A stretch of 64,000 bases of DNA, taken from the NCBI RefSeq assembly GCF_007746795.1, contig NZ_CP036343.1, forward strand, positions 4,935,357 through 4,999,356. The letters are read 5' to 3'. Positions 1 to 8,979 of the stretch are shown here, piece after piece (within the stretch, counting starts at the first letter, position 1; each line of letters starts with the position of its first letter). The translations under genes were made by a program, and so were the position numbers. The notes beneath the pieces were generated by a model, which saw nothing but the letters and a program-made list of their open reading frames with translations, did no database searches and was not told the DNA's origin. Origin of the DNA: Gimesia algae. GTDB taxonomy: Bacteria; Planctomycetota; Planctomycetia; Planctomycetales; Planctomycetaceae.

Positions 1-5
1 GAAAT

Positions 6-551
6 TCAATCTTCCTGCTGCTCTTCAATCGACTTCCGGAGTTCCCTCAATAAAGCTTGTTGGTGTGCAGTTCGCTCTCTGTTCGGGTCTTTGATCATTT
101 TGACAGCGTGAATCATTTCCTGATACTCAACAGGGAAGCCATGGTAACAGACTCCGTGAAACACGAATTCATGGTACCAGTCAAAAGGTTCTAGCCGAGG
201 GTCAATGAATTCAGCCATTGCCTGATAGGTGTAAACGGAAAGAAGTTGATTGTCCGCTGACCTGACTTCTGTATTGAGAATCTGATACCCTTTTCCCAGC
301 GACTCGCAGTGATCGAGCAACATTTTTTGTTCCGCAGTGATCTGGTAAACAACGCCCCAGACCGTTGAGTCAGACTGAGCCGGCAGCACGATGTCACATT
401 TCCCCGAGTCATCCAGACCCACTTTGTGAAAACTGAGTTGCGCCCCTTCCAGTTGGGCAACAGATTGTATCTGACACGCACCGATCCTTGACTGCAGTCG
501 CAGTGGGTGAAGGTTTGATCCGTAGGCAAAATAATTCAGAGTCTGCTTCAT
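6..551 (-). CDS. gamma-glutamylcyclotransferase-like (AIG2/GGCT fold) protein
   Basis: The 181-residue protein opens with the family signature YFAYGSNL (residues 7-14), the loop that binds the gamma-glutamyl group. Glu83, in LDHCESLGKGY, sits where the catalytic Glu of the cyclotransferase fold lies. The frame is open for 76 more codons upstream, but the ATG at 551 is preceded by AGAAGG at good spacing and lies directly before the conserved loop, so I take it as the start. Family members release 5-oxoproline from gamma-glutamyl amines or peptides; the substrate here is unknown. The C-terminal 30 residues are charged and probably helical. It is divergent from the hybrid kinase gene across a 428-bp intergenic region. 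Confidence 0.8.
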   Translation of the reverse strand: MKQTLNYFAYGSNLHPLRLQSRIGACQIQSVAQLEGAQLSFHKVGLDDSGKCDIVLPAQSDSTVWGVVYQITAEQKMLLDHCESLGKGYQILNTEVRSADNQLLSVYTYQAMAEFIDPRLEPFDWYHEFVFHGVCYHGFPVEYQEMIHAVKMIKDPNRERTAHQQALLRELRKSIEEQQED

Positions 552-979
552 CAACGGGCCTTCTGGAATGCTCAATAACATATCACTGTTAACTGATAAG
601 ATGCAGCGATTCACAGCACATTTACTTCTTGTAATTTTAGTACACTGATCGCCCTGATGAACAGTCAGATTGAGGAGGGGAATACTTGACAAGTCAAACG
701 TTATGTAACGTTTGACTCCTCTAATTAATTCAAGTGTTAAATCAGATTCGATTCCTGTTTTTTTTTGTCTGGATATCAAGTGGAATACCTCATGATATCT
801 GCAAATTTAGAGTCGGATTCTCACCACAAAGAAACAAACCTGAGGTGATTACTTTTATTAAATCTCCTTTATTTGCTAACAACTTACGGAATTCAAAAAA
901 GTCAAGATATCCCCAAGGTTACACCAGATTCCAGAGTGATACTAAAAATGTAACGCCCAAGTTTTATCAGGAATTTTAC
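552..979. other. divergent intergenic region with 26-bp palindrome
   Basis: No gene is supported in this 428-bp region between two divergent genes. Both flanking open frames extend into it, but neither extension looks like protein of the family. It contains the palindrome at 692-717. Confidence 0.6.
692..717. promoter_or_regulatory. perfect 12-bp-arm palindrome, operator-like
   Basis: AGTCAAACGTTA at 692-703 and TAACGTTTGACT at 706-717 are exact reverse complements separated by only TG. The near-zero loop and absence of a T run argue for a dimeric protein-binding site rather than a terminator. A TTGACA hexamer lies immediately left (686-691). It sits between a divergent pair, so it could control either gene; which one is inference. 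Confidence 0.5.
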
Positions 980-2983
980 ATGACATCTACCCCCACACCA
1001 GAGTTCGTTCAGAGCAGTGTTAATCAAAGTCTGCTGATCTGGACTTCGAATTCAGATCAACAGTTTGATCTGTTCAATCAGGCATGGCTTCTGTTCACAA
1101 ACAGTACCCTTGAGCAGAACCTCAATGAGGGCTGGCAACAGTTCATTCATCCTAATGATTTGAATAGTTTTCTGAAGTCCTTTCAGGATGCGTACGCTGC
1201 TCAAGCAGGATTTCAATGCGAATATCGACTGAAACGGTCTGATGGACAATATCGCTGGTTCCAATGTCATGCCGAGTTACGACCTTCTGTCTCCACAGAG
1301 TTTTCCGGTTTTATCGCCACCAGTACCGATCTGCTGAAGCAGGATCAACAGGTCGAGTCTACTCGAAATATTGAAAAGCATCTTGAAGGGCTGCTGAACT
1401 GTTCCTCCCACGGCGTCTGGGACTGGCTTGATCTGAATTTGACAGAGCAATGGTGGTCCCCACGCTTTTATGAGCTGATTGGATACCAGAACCAGGAAAT
1501 CGATTCAAGCATGGATACGCTGAAACTGCTCCTACATCCTGATGATGTTGAACATGCATTTCAGGCATTTGAAGATGCTTTGATTAAAAACACCCGCTTT
1601 GATCTGGAGTACCGTCTGCGAATCAAAGGGGGCGCTTATCACTGGTTTCGTTGTTACGCGAATGTCTTGCGTGATGAATCGGGGCAGGCAGTCAGAATGA
1701 CAGGATCAATGACTGATATCCACCGACGTGTGCAGGCGGAAGAAGAATTAAAGCATTCAAGACAGGAAGCAAATCAGGCGAAAGCGGATAAAAAGAATTT
1801 TCTGATGATGATGAATCATGAAATTCGTACCCCACTCACGGCAATTCTGGGCTTCTCTGAAATGATACTCGAATCAGCTCAGGACCCATTTACACAGACT
1901 TCAGCCGAAACCATTCACATCAATGGGGAATATTTGCTGAATACGATCAATGATTTTCTGGATCTATCGAAAATCGAAGAAGGCCGTTTTGATATAGAGC
2001 TACTGGAATGTTCTCCAAACACTGTAATTCAAAATGTTCGAACACTGATGAGTCGAAAAGCAGAACTTAAGCAGTTAAATCTGAATGTAGCATTTGAGAA
2101 TGAGTTGCCAGAAACAATCAAATCGGACCCGATTCGCCTGAAACAAATACTGTCAAATATTCTGGGACTGGCGATTAAAATTTCAGAAAGAGGAAGCATC
2201 GATCTGAATATCAGTACTGATTCAAATCCGGAGGGAAAAGAACTCCTGTTATTCAAAGTCAGCTTCGAAAATAAAGGACTGGATATAAATCAATTAGTGC
2301 AGCTCTTTTCCAGCGCCCAACAGAAAACGCACGCTTTGTCAGGTTTAGGTGGAGAAACGGGACTGGGACTGTTTGTCTCTAAGCAACTGGCAGAAATACT
2401 GGGAGGACAGATCTCAGTTTATCAGAAAGCAGGAGAAGCTTCACGGACCTCGATCTTATTATCGATTGCGACGGGTATGCACAGGCCGGGAAAAATGCAT
2501 CCGTATAATTCTTCCCGCCTGATCCGCGAAATTAAAACCTCTAAAGTGAGTTATGATCTAGAGAACCGGAACAGTCGTATTCTTCTGGTCGAAGACGGCA
2601 TCTATAATCAACGCCTGATCAACTTTCTATTGAGCAAAGCTGGAGCCAAAGTGAAGGTTGTCGAAGATGGTCAGCAGGCACTGGATGAACTACAGAAAAA
2701 CGAAATGTTGGATGAGAAAATCGGTGCCGAGTATGATCTGATTCTGATGGACATTCAAATGCCGGTTCTGGATGGATATACGACAACGCGACGACTACGG
2801 TCCCTGGGTTTTACTAAACCTGTCATCGCGTTAACCGCCAATGTCATGCCGGGGGATCGTGAAAAATGTATGGCAGTCGGTTGTGATGAATATCTCAGCA
2901 AGCCCATTGACCGTTTGCGGCTCATTAAAGTAATCAATCGCTGTCTGAGGAAGGAAAGTCAGAAAAATCTGATTATGCAATAA
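980..2983 (+). CDS. hybrid sensor histidine kinase, PAS-PAS-HisKA-HATPase-REC, degenerate ATP site
   Basis: From the ATG at 980 the protein has 667 residues: two PAS/PAC domains (about 15-120 and 145-255, each with an YRLK/YRLR-x-YxWF core), a HisKA helix with phospho-acceptor His280 in NHEIRTP, a HATPase_c domain (about 390-495) and a receiver domain (about 535-660) with Asp591 in LMDIQMP, the ALTAN Thr and the SKP Lys. No membrane segment is seen, so it is probably cytoplasmic. The ATPase domain is unusual: the N-box reads NILGLAIK, with Leu397 where Asn is expected, and the G1 box reads NKGLDI instead of DxGxGI. The G2 loop GGETGLGL is intact. The frame is open 82 codons further upstream, but PAS homology starts after 980. 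Sensory input and output are unknown. Confidence 0.85.
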   Translation: MTSTPTPEFVQSSVNQSLLIWTSNSDQQFDLFNQAWLLFTNSTLEQNLNEGWQQFIHPNDLNSFLKSFQDAYAAQAGFQCEYRLKRSDGQYRWFQCHAELRPSVSTEFSGFIATSTDLLKQDQQVESTRNIEKHLEGLLNCSSHGVWDWLDLNLTEQWWSPRFYELIGYQNQEIDSSMDTLKLLLHPDDVEHAFQAFEDALIKNTRFDLEYRLRIKGGAYHWFRCYANVLRDESGQAVRMTGSMTDIHRRVQAEEELKHSRQEANQAKADKKNFLMMMNHEIRTPLTAILGFSEMILESAQDPFTQTSAETIHINGEYLLNTINDFLDLSKIEEGRFDIELLECSPNTVIQNVRTLMSRKAELKQLNLNVAFENELPETIKSDPIRLKQILSNILGLAIKISERGSIDLNISTDSNPEGKELLLFKVSFENKGLDINQLVQLFSSAQQKTHALSGLGGETGLGLFVSKQLAEILGGQISVYQKAGEASRTSILLSIATGMHRPGKMHPYNSSRLIREIKTSKVSYDLENRNSRILLVEDGIYNQRLINFLLSKAGAKVKVVEDGQQALDELQKNEMLDEKIGAEYDLILMDIQMPVLDGYTTTRRLRSLGFTKPVIALTANVMPGDREKCMAVGCDEYLSKPIDRLRLIKVINRCLRKESQKNLIMQ

Positions 2984-3085
2984 TTGCCCGGAAAGGGGCA
3001 GGCAACTTTTCTCCACTGAATCAATCTGTTAAAATTGACTAAAACATGTCTCTGTTGATCTAAATTTCAAAGGAGTTGATTCAGC

Positions 3086-4126
3086 GTGAGTGACCTGCAG
3101 GCTGCCGACGATCTACCGACTGCGTTTTCCATACCGGCAGCCTGGAAAGGCGATGAATTATTCAACCGGGACGACTGGCGAGTCACATTAACCCAGACTC
3201 ATCTGGACGACCTTCAGCAGGCCTTGAATGCGATCTCACAGGAAAACTTGAAGCCGGAACAAATTAACCCGGCCCGCTTTCCTCTCCCACATCTCGGTCC
3301 TGTGTTACGACAGATTCAGCATCAACTGGAAACCGGTTCGGGGGCCTGCCAGTTGCAACGCCTGCCGGTAGAGAACTATTCTGCTTCCGAGTTAGAAAGC
3401 CTCTTCTGGCTGATCTCAGTCCACCTGGGTACTCCGGTATCACAAAGTGCCAGCGACGAAAAAATCTTCCATGTTCGGGATGAAGGCTATCAGGTCGGAC
3501 AAAAAGAAGCACGCGGTCCCAACACACGCAAACGCTTAAGCTTCCACACAGATCGCTGTGATGTCATCGGTTTTCTCTGCCTGCAACAGGCACTTGCGGG
3601 GGGAAACAATCAGCTGGTCAGTTCTGTTTCACTGTTTAACGAAATGCGGGAGCATTTTCCGGAACTGACGAAAATACTGATGCAGCCTTTTTATTATCTC
3701 AGACATAATGTCGATGCAGGAAACCAGAAGCCGTTCTGCCAGCAACCTGTCTTTTCTGTTCAGGATGGACATTTCGCCGGCAGTTTTCTGCGAGTTCTCA
3801 TCGAGCGTGCTTACGCTTCCCCGGAACTCCCCGATATGACTCCGCAACAACGGGAGGCGTTGGACCAGTTGGAAGCGGTAGCGGAATCTCCCGCACTGAA
3901 TGTCACTTTTCGGCAGGAACCCGGGGACTTGCTCTTTCTGAATAACTGGGTCACTTTTCATCGACGTGATGACTTTGAAGACGCTGAGGAATCACATTTG
4001 AAACGGCATTTACTGCGCGTCTGGTTAGCCGTTCCCAACAGTCGTCCCCTGAACCCGCTATTTGCAGACAATTATGGTAACACAGCAGCGGGCGCCGTCC
4101 GTGGAGGCATGTTGCCTGCCCGCTGA
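3086..4126 (+). CDS. TauD/TfdA-family Fe(II)/2-oxoglutarate dioxygenase
   Basis: The 346-residue protein carries the metal-binding HxD motif (His154-Thr-Asp156 in LSFHTDRCD) and a distal His292 in WVTFHRRDDF, followed by an Arg in HLLRVWL that would hold 2-oxoglutarate. These are the marks of the TfdA/clavaminate-synthase-like family, which hydroxylates small organic substrates. The start is GTG at 3086, chosen because AAGGAG lies upstream at 3070-3075. No signal peptide is visible. The substrate cannot be read from sequence. It stands alone, 102 bp after the kinase gene. Confidence 0.85.
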   Translation: MSDLQAADDLPTAFSIPAAWKGDELFNRDDWRVTLTQTHLDDLQQALNAISQENLKPEQINPARFPLPHLGPVLRQIQHQLETGSGACQLQRLPVENYSASELESLFWLISVHLGTPVSQSASDEKIFHVRDEGYQVGQKEARGPNTRKRLSFHTDRCDVIGFLCLQQALAGGNNQLVSSVSLFNEMREHFPELTKILMQPFYYLRHNVDAGNQKPFCQQPVFSVQDGHFAGSFLRVLIERAYASPELPDMTPQQREALDQLEAVAESPALNVTFRQEPGDLLFLNNWVTFHRRDDFEDAEESHLKRHLLRVWLAVPNSRPLNPLFADNYGNTAAGAVRGGMLPAR

Positions 4127-4255
4127 TTTGCTTCCACTGTTTTTGCGAGATCCACCTCAATTTATGTCCCGGTGTTTCGGGCTTGTGACAAACCGGGATT
4201 CAGTTAAAATTCAGAATCACTTACTGTTTCAAGTCCTATACAGATCTTGGATCAC

Positions 4256-4753
4256 ATGATTCGTAATTCGCAGCCGCAAGACGACTTCTCCAGTGAAGCC
4301 GAACACACGTTCGAGCGAATCGCTTTGGATAAGATTCATCCTGAATTTCTGGATACTCTGGATCAGACAGCCGTACCGACTGTCACCGGCATCAAAAAAA
4401 TTATCTTCTTCATTCTGGCTGCCGTTTTTTTTGTGCTGGGTGTACTGGGAGTTGCCTTACCTGTTCTGCCGACCACACCTTTTCTCTTACTAACCAGTTA
4501 TTTTCTGATCAGAACCTCCCCACGCTTAAATGCAGCACTGCTGAAGTCGCCTGTTCTCGGACAGGTTCTCAAAGAATGGCAACAGGATGGGGGCGTACGC
4601 CTGAGTGTTAAAATTCAGGCGATCTCGATCGTGGTCCTTGTCATTGCAGCCACATTACTGCTTTCTCCGCTTTCGATTCTGCTGAAATCCCTGCTGGTAT
4701 TGCTGGCCTGCATCGGCATCGTGGTCGTAATTCGTCTGCCTGGCCTCGACTGA
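4256..4753 (+). CDS. DUF454 (YbaN-like) inner-membrane protein
   Basis: This 165-residue protein has an acidic, soluble N-terminal 45 residues, then a hydrophobic hairpin containing LPVLPTTPFLLL, the DUF454 signature, and two more membrane helices at the C-terminus. Members such as E. coli YbaN are small inner-membrane proteins of unknown function. The extra N-terminal segment is longer than in minimal members. A TTG at 4247 is an alternative start three codons upstream; no ribosome-binding site decides between them. Confidence 0.8.
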   Translation: MIRNSQPQDDFSSEAEHTFERIALDKIHPEFLDTLDQTAVPTVTGIKKIIFFILAAVFFVLGVLGVALPVLPTTPFLLLTSYFLIRTSPRLNAALLKSPVLGQVLKEWQQDGGVRLSVKIQAISIVVLVIAATLLLSPLSILLKSLLVLLACIGIVVVIRLPGLD

Positions 4754-4908
4754 ATAACACTCTCAGCAGTACACTGGAGTTCCTGTTTCTTCCCCTGATC
4801 GACTTTTGCATGTGACAGCCGATTCCTTATAAAATCGGGTGCATCCTCTTGCCGCATTGGCTAGAATCATTTCTGCGAATTACTTCCACTCGAATCCAGA
4901 TTTTTATC

Positions 4909-4974
4909 CGCGTCTCAAAGCTTCTGAATTCGAATCTCATTATATCGATGTATGACATTATAGATTGAGACGCG
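4909..4974. promoter_or_regulatory. 10-bp inverted repeat upstream of isomerase gene
   Basis: CGCGTCTCAA at 4909-4918 and TTGAGACGCG at 4965-4974 are exact reverse complements separated by 46 A+T-rich bases. The right arm lies 37 bp upstream of the ATG at 5011. It may be a paired operator or a long-loop RNA stem in the leader; no regulator is encoded nearby. Confidence 0.4.
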
Positions 4975-5010
4975 TAGCAGCACTTAAATCCACATCAAGG
5001 AGTCCAGCAG

Positions 5011-5934
5011 ATGCAACGTCGAGATTTTCTGAAGAGCAGTATAGCAGCGGGTGGTACAGCCATCTTAGCCCGGACTGCTGCGCAAGCCGCAGGAGGGGAC
5101 GAGCCCAAACCGTTCCAGCTCAAATATGGTCCACACTTCGGGATGTTCAAAAATGCTGCCGGCAATGATCCCATTGATCAGTTGAAGTTTGCTGCCGACC
5201 AGGGTTTCACTGCCTGGGAAGACAACGGCATGAAAAAGAAACCCAAAGAACTGCAGCAGCAGATCGCAGATTCGATGGAAAAGCTCAACATGCAGATGGG
5301 TGTGTTTGTAGCCCATGGATCGATTGGCAAAACGACTTTTACCCGCAAGGATAAAGATGTCTGGGATTCCGTGCTGAAAGACATCAAAGAATCGGTCGAA
5401 GTCGCTAAACGGGTCAATGCGAAATGGATGACCGTCGTTCCGGGAAGTCTGGACGAAGGTCCCCGCAGTCGACTGGCTGAAGGTTACCAGACAGCCAACG
5501 TGATTGAATTACTCAGACGCTGTGCTGACATCTTTGAACCACATGGAATGGTGATGGTTCTGGAACCATTGAACTGGTTTGCCAATCATGGCGGGGTTTT
5601 CCTGCAGGGTTCTCCACAGGCGTATGCCCTCTGTAAAGCAGTTGACAGCCCCTCCTGTAAAATTCTGTTTGATATTTATCATCAGCAAATTACCGAAGGC
5701 AACCTGATTGTAAACATCGACAACAGCTGGGATGAAATTGGGTATTTTCAGTCCGGTGATAATCCGGGGCGCAAAGAACCGGGTACGGGTGAAATCAATT
5801 ATCTGAATGTCTTCAAGCACATTCACTCTAAAGGCTTCGACGGAATTATTGGAATGGAACACGGCAATTCCAAACCCGGAAAAGAAGGCGACCTGGCCGT
5901 CATTGAAGCGTATAGAGAGGTGGACCGGTTCTAA
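5011..5934 (+). CDS. Tat-exported TIM-barrel isomerase/epimerase-like protein (hydroxypyruvate isomerase-like)
   Basis: A 307-residue protein with a twin-Arg type leader (RRDFLKSS, then an Ala-rich stretch to about residue 28) and an AP-endonuclease-2/xylose-isomerase-type barrel. Visible barrel motifs are MVLEPLNW (Glu as likely metal ligand), the LFDIYHQQ strand and GIIGMEHG near the C-terminus. The pattern matches hydroxypyruvate isomerase/sugar phosphate isomerase relatives that planctomycetes export in many copies. AAGGAG at 4997-5002 supports the start. The following DUF2237 gene begins 1 nt after its stop and is probably cotranscribed. The true substrate is unknown. Confidence 0.82.
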   Translation: MQRRDFLKSSIAAGGTAILARTAAQAAGGDEPKPFQLKYGPHFGMFKNAAGNDPIDQLKFAADQGFTAWEDNGMKKKPKELQQQIADSMEKLNMQMGVFVAHGSIGKTTFTRKDKDVWDSVLKDIKESVEVAKRVNAKWMTVVPGSLDEGPRSRLAEGYQTANVIELLRRCADIFEPHGMVMVLEPLNWFANHGGVFLQGSPQAYALCKAVDSPSCKILFDIYHQQITEGNLIVNIDNSWDEIGYFQSGDNPGRKEPGTGEINYLNVFKHIHSKGFDGIIGMEHGNSKPGKEGDLAVIEAYREVDRF

Positions 5935-5935
5935 C

Positions 5936-6310
5936 ATGACTCAGAGAAAAGCAAAAAATGTTCTTGGTACCGAATTAGAAACCTGCTCGATGGATCCCGT
6001 GACCGGATTTTATCGGGATGGCTGCTGCAATACAGGCGGATCCGACATGGGGCTGCATACGGTATGCATTGAAGCGACGGCGGAATTCCTGGAATTCTCA
6101 AAAGAGCGTGGAAATGATCTGAGTACCCCGCATCCCATGTACGACTTCCCAGGCTTGAAACCGGGTGATCGCTGGTGCCTGTGCGTCGAACGCTGGAAAG
6201 AAGCACTCGAAGCAGGGATGGCACCACGTGTCAAACTGGAAGCCTGCCACATTTCGACGCTTGAATTTGTCGATCTCGAAGATCTGCAGGAGTACGCCGT
6301 CAAAGTCTGA
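5936..6310 (+). CDS. DUF2237 family protein
   Basis: The 124-residue protein begins with NVLGTELE and CSxDPVTGFYRDGCC and continues through HTVC, a Phe-Leu-x-Phe-Ser block and PGDRWCLC. This is the full pattern of the small DUF2237 family, whose function is not known. Five or more conserved Cys residues suggest metal or redox chemistry, which is inference. It starts directly after the isomerase stop codon, implying translational coupling, and ends ahead of a strong bidirectional terminator. Confidence 0.85.
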   Translation: MTQRKAKNVLGTELETCSMDPVTGFYRDGCCNTGGSDMGLHTVCIEATAEFLEFSKERGNDLSTPHPMYDFPGLKPGDRWCLCVERWKEALEAGMAPRVKLEACHISTLEFVDLEDLQEYAVKV

Positions 6311-6329
6311 TACTTCGCTAATGTAATTT

Positions 6330-6380
6330 CCAATAAAAAACACGGTGCCAGTCATCTGGTCTGCCGTGGTTTTTTATTGG
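6330..6380. terminator. bidirectional intrinsic terminator
   Basis: CCAATAAAAAACACGG (6330-6345) pairs with CCGTGG plus a T run and ATTGG (6364-6380), leaving an 18-nt loop. A runs on the left and T runs on the right give a U tract on both strands. It separates two convergent genes ending at 6310 and 6402. Confidence 0.85.
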
Positions 6381-6401
6381 AGGATGAATCCCAGGATTTC
6401 T

Positions 6402-7607
6402 CTACTTTGCTTTCAGCATGAAGATTTCACTGAAGGAAGAAGAGAGAAACATTTCGCCATTCTGATCGGTCCCGAAAGTCATCATCGGGATACTGGGAGA
6501 TTCTATCACATGGTTAGCGGTTACCCTTTTATTCTCGGCATCATATTTCAACGCCCAGAATTTGCCGGAAACATAATCACCATAAATGTAAGAACCCACG
6601 ATGGCGGGTATCGCTTTACCCCGATAAACTGAGCCCCCCGTGATCGATTTCCCTACCTCATGGTTGTATTCCCAGATCGGTTCAATCAGGTGCTTCCGGG
6701 GCTCAACACCATTCAGTCCAAACGGGTGTTTTCCTTCGCGGACTGACCATCCATAATTTCCACCTTTGACAATCAGATCGATTTCTTCCCAGATTCCTTG
6801 CCCGACATCACCGGCCCAAAGAACACCGGTCTTGGTATCGAAGGCAATTCGCCAGGGGTTGCGTAATCCATACGCCCAGATTTCTTTGCGGATGGTGGGA
6901 AAGGTTGCTTTTTTGCCATCTTCAAACGGGTTGTCTTTGGGAATCGCGTAGTTTAATCCTTCAGACTTATGGTCGACATCAATCCGACAGATACTGCCCA
7001 GCACGCTGGAAAGATTCTGTCCGTTATGAAAGGCATCCCCTCCCGCTCCTCCGTCACCAAAGGCAATATACAACATACCATCCGGCCCGAAGACGACAGT
7101 TCCGCCGTTATGATTCCAGGCGGGTTGTGCCACACGCATCAAAACTTCTTCAGAATCGGCAGCCGCTTTGTCCGGATCATCTTTGGAAACCCGAAAGCGG
7201 GAAATCACGGAATAATTATGCGATTTACCTGGCGTGCTGTAGTAGACGAAAAACTCACCATTGGTTTTGTAATCGGGATGAAAAGCCAGTCCCAGTAAAC
7301 CTTCTTCATTTTTCTTGTCGTGGTAAGAAACATGTTCCGAAATATCGAGAAACAGTTTTCCTTCTTCCAGATCTTCATCTTCCGGCGTATTGGGAACAAC
7401 AAAGATTTTCCCTTTTTGAGCGGCAATAAACAGACGGTTCGAATCATCGCCTGCATGGGTAATGACAATCGGCCGGTCAATTTTCAGATAGGGAAATACT
7501 TTCACGATTCTCACAGGGGCCGGTGACGTATCGACCTGCTCTTCAGCGAATAGCGAAGCAGAGAAACACAGCGTACAGAGTAACAGCAGCATAGAAAATA
7601 ATTTCAT
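6402..7607 (-). CDS. PQQ-dependent sugar dehydrogenase (soluble GDH/Asd family), secreted
   Basis: The 401-residue protein has a Sec signal peptide (MKLFSMLLLL to about residue 22) and a six-bladed propeller of the glucose/sorbosone dehydrogenase family. Family motifs visible are EGLLGLAFHPDY, WNHNGGTVVFGPDG with YIAFGDGG, ELxxYGLRNPWR-type (here WAYGLRNPWRIAFD), GDVGQGxWEEID and NYGW. These enzymes oxidise aldose sugars in the periplasm using PQQ. The start at 7607 has AAGAAG upstream; the frame is open further but without homology. It ends at the 6330-6380 terminator. Confidence 0.9.
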   Translation of the reverse strand: MKLFSMLLLLCTLCFSASLFAEEQVDTSPAPVRIVKVFPYLKIDRPIVITHAGDDSNRLFIAAQKGKIFVVPNTPEDEDLEEGKLFLDISEHVSYHDKKNEEGLLGLAFHPDYKTNGEFFVYYSTPGKSHNYSVISRFRVSKDDPDKAAADSEEVLMRVAQPAWNHNGGTVVFGPDGMLYIAFGDGGAGGDAFHNGQNLSSVLGSICRIDVDHKSEGLNYAIPKDNPFEDGKKATFPTIRKEIWAYGLRNPWRIAFDTKTGVLWAGDVGQGIWEEIDLIVKGGNYGWSVREGKHPFGLNGVEPRKHLIEPIWEYNHEVGKSITGGSVYRGKAIPAIVGSYIYGDYVSGKFWALKYDAENKRVTANHVIESPSIPMMTFGTDQNGEMFLSSSFSEIFMLKAK

Positions 7608-7743
7608 TAGATGTCTTCTTTGTAATGGTTTGGAATTAACAGGTGGGACAATCATGCGAAGCTGTCAACCAGAATAGAAAAAACAGTTCGAGGATGCTAC
7701 TGATTGACGAGTCAACTTGAGTGTGACATACAGAAAAACAGAA

Positions 7744-8946
7744 TTACTGTTTCAGCAACAGAACCGGACGCAGCCAGTTCACATGATCATCCATGTCCGC
7801 ATTCTTACCAAACTCGACCTTCAGAATCAGTTCCTGAGCACCAGTGAGTTCGATGCGCGGGACTTCAACCAGCCGCCGCTGATCATCTGAAATGGGCTGC
7901 TGAAAAACAACGCGCTGGTCGATTATAATCAGAACTTCCACATCTCCTCGCCCTGTCGTCGCATCATCCAGACCAACCAGCGTCTGAAAGCCGGCATATT
8001 TACCATCCAACTGGTATCGTAGTTCGCTTGCGCTGTGCATCCCCAGGCCAGAGCAATATTCTTTTCCCTCAGTGACCAGAGGCCCGCGGAGAACATTTTG
8101 GTTGCGTTGCCAATCCCACTTCAGGTTAAAATAAGGTGTGAACCGGTAGAAGGAAGGTTCCAGATCGGAGACCGGAACGGCCTTACCTCCCCGAGGTGTA
8201 ATTGTTTCGATCAAGCTTAAAGGACAGGTCAAACTGGCACCAAATACAGTTTTTGCCGAGACCGTCTCCTGACTCAATGAAAGTTCGGAAACGGTAACAC
8301 GAGTCCCATTCGTCAAGGTCAGCACATAGCGCAACTGATCCGGCTGTGGAAAATTAACCAGATCTGGATTAAAACAAAATAACTGAATGCCCCCGCGCGG
8401 AACGGAAGTTTCTCCTGCATTCGAGTCAAATCGAAATGAATTCTCGTCGAAGCTGATGAATTCCCCCTGCAGGTGATCTCCATTTTTCAGAAAGAAGAGG
8501 TCATGATTTTGCTTCGGTCTGTCTGCTTTATTCAGCAACTCGATCCGTGTGAAGCGAGACGCAGGCCAGTCAAAAAAAGCAGCCGTGACTGTCTCCAGCG
8601 GTACTCTCCATACCGGCTGCCCCGGAAACACATTCATTTGTACCAGCAGGAATTCCCCTTCAGAACGAATCAGATCGCCTAGAATTCGATCATTATTTGC
8701 CAATATCAGCATTCCCGTTTTTTTCCAGGAAAGACGGGCATGCCCCAGGTCGACACGAATGGTATCAGCGGCCGGTACAGTTTTGCTCCCCGACTTCCCC
8801 TGCATAGTCAACTGGTTCTGCTGTATTTCGATCAGTGTCCCGTCCAGTTTATCACCACTGATCTGCTCCAGTTCCGCAGCATGCACCTGCCCCGGAATCG
8901 TAAGGCCAACGAGAGAGAACAGAGAAAAGAGAACGACGGATCGCAT
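7744..8946 (-). CDS. secreted NPCBM-domain protein
   Basis: The 400-residue protein has a signal peptide (cleavage about VHA-AE, residue 23), a central region made of repeated beta-rich segments of the type NDRILGDL and NGDHLQGEF (about 30-230), and a C-terminal NPCBM domain (about 265-400) with the core GLGMHSASELRYxLDG, GLDD, GDVEVLI and DHVNWLRPVLL. NPCBM modules are sugar-binding jelly-roll domains often attached to glycosidases; no catalytic domain is seen here. Exact role is unknown. It lies 33 bp before the prenyltransferase-repeat gene on the same strand. Confidence 0.8.
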   Translation of the reverse strand: MRSVVLFSLFSLVGLTIPGQVHAAELEQISGDKLDGTLIEIQQNQLTMQGKSGSKTVPAADTIRVDLGHARLSWKKTGMLILANNDRILGDLIRSEGEFLLVQMNVFPGQPVWRVPLETVTAAFFDWPASRFTRIELLNKADRPKQNHDLFFLKNGDHLQGEFISFDENSFRFDSNAGETSVPRGGIQLFCFNPDLVNFPQPDQLRYVLTLTNGTRVTVSELSLSQETVSAKTVFGASLTCPLSLIETITPRGGKAVPVSDLEPSFYRFTPYFNLKWDWQRNQNVLRGPLVTEGKEYCSGLGMHSASELRYQLDGKYAGFQTLVGLDDATTGRGDVEVLIIIDQRVVFQQPISDDQRRLVEVPRIELTGAQELILKVEFGKNADMDDHVNWLRPVLLLKQ

Positions 8947-8979
8947 ATAGTCACCAGAGACAATTAAAGCAGAAGAGTT

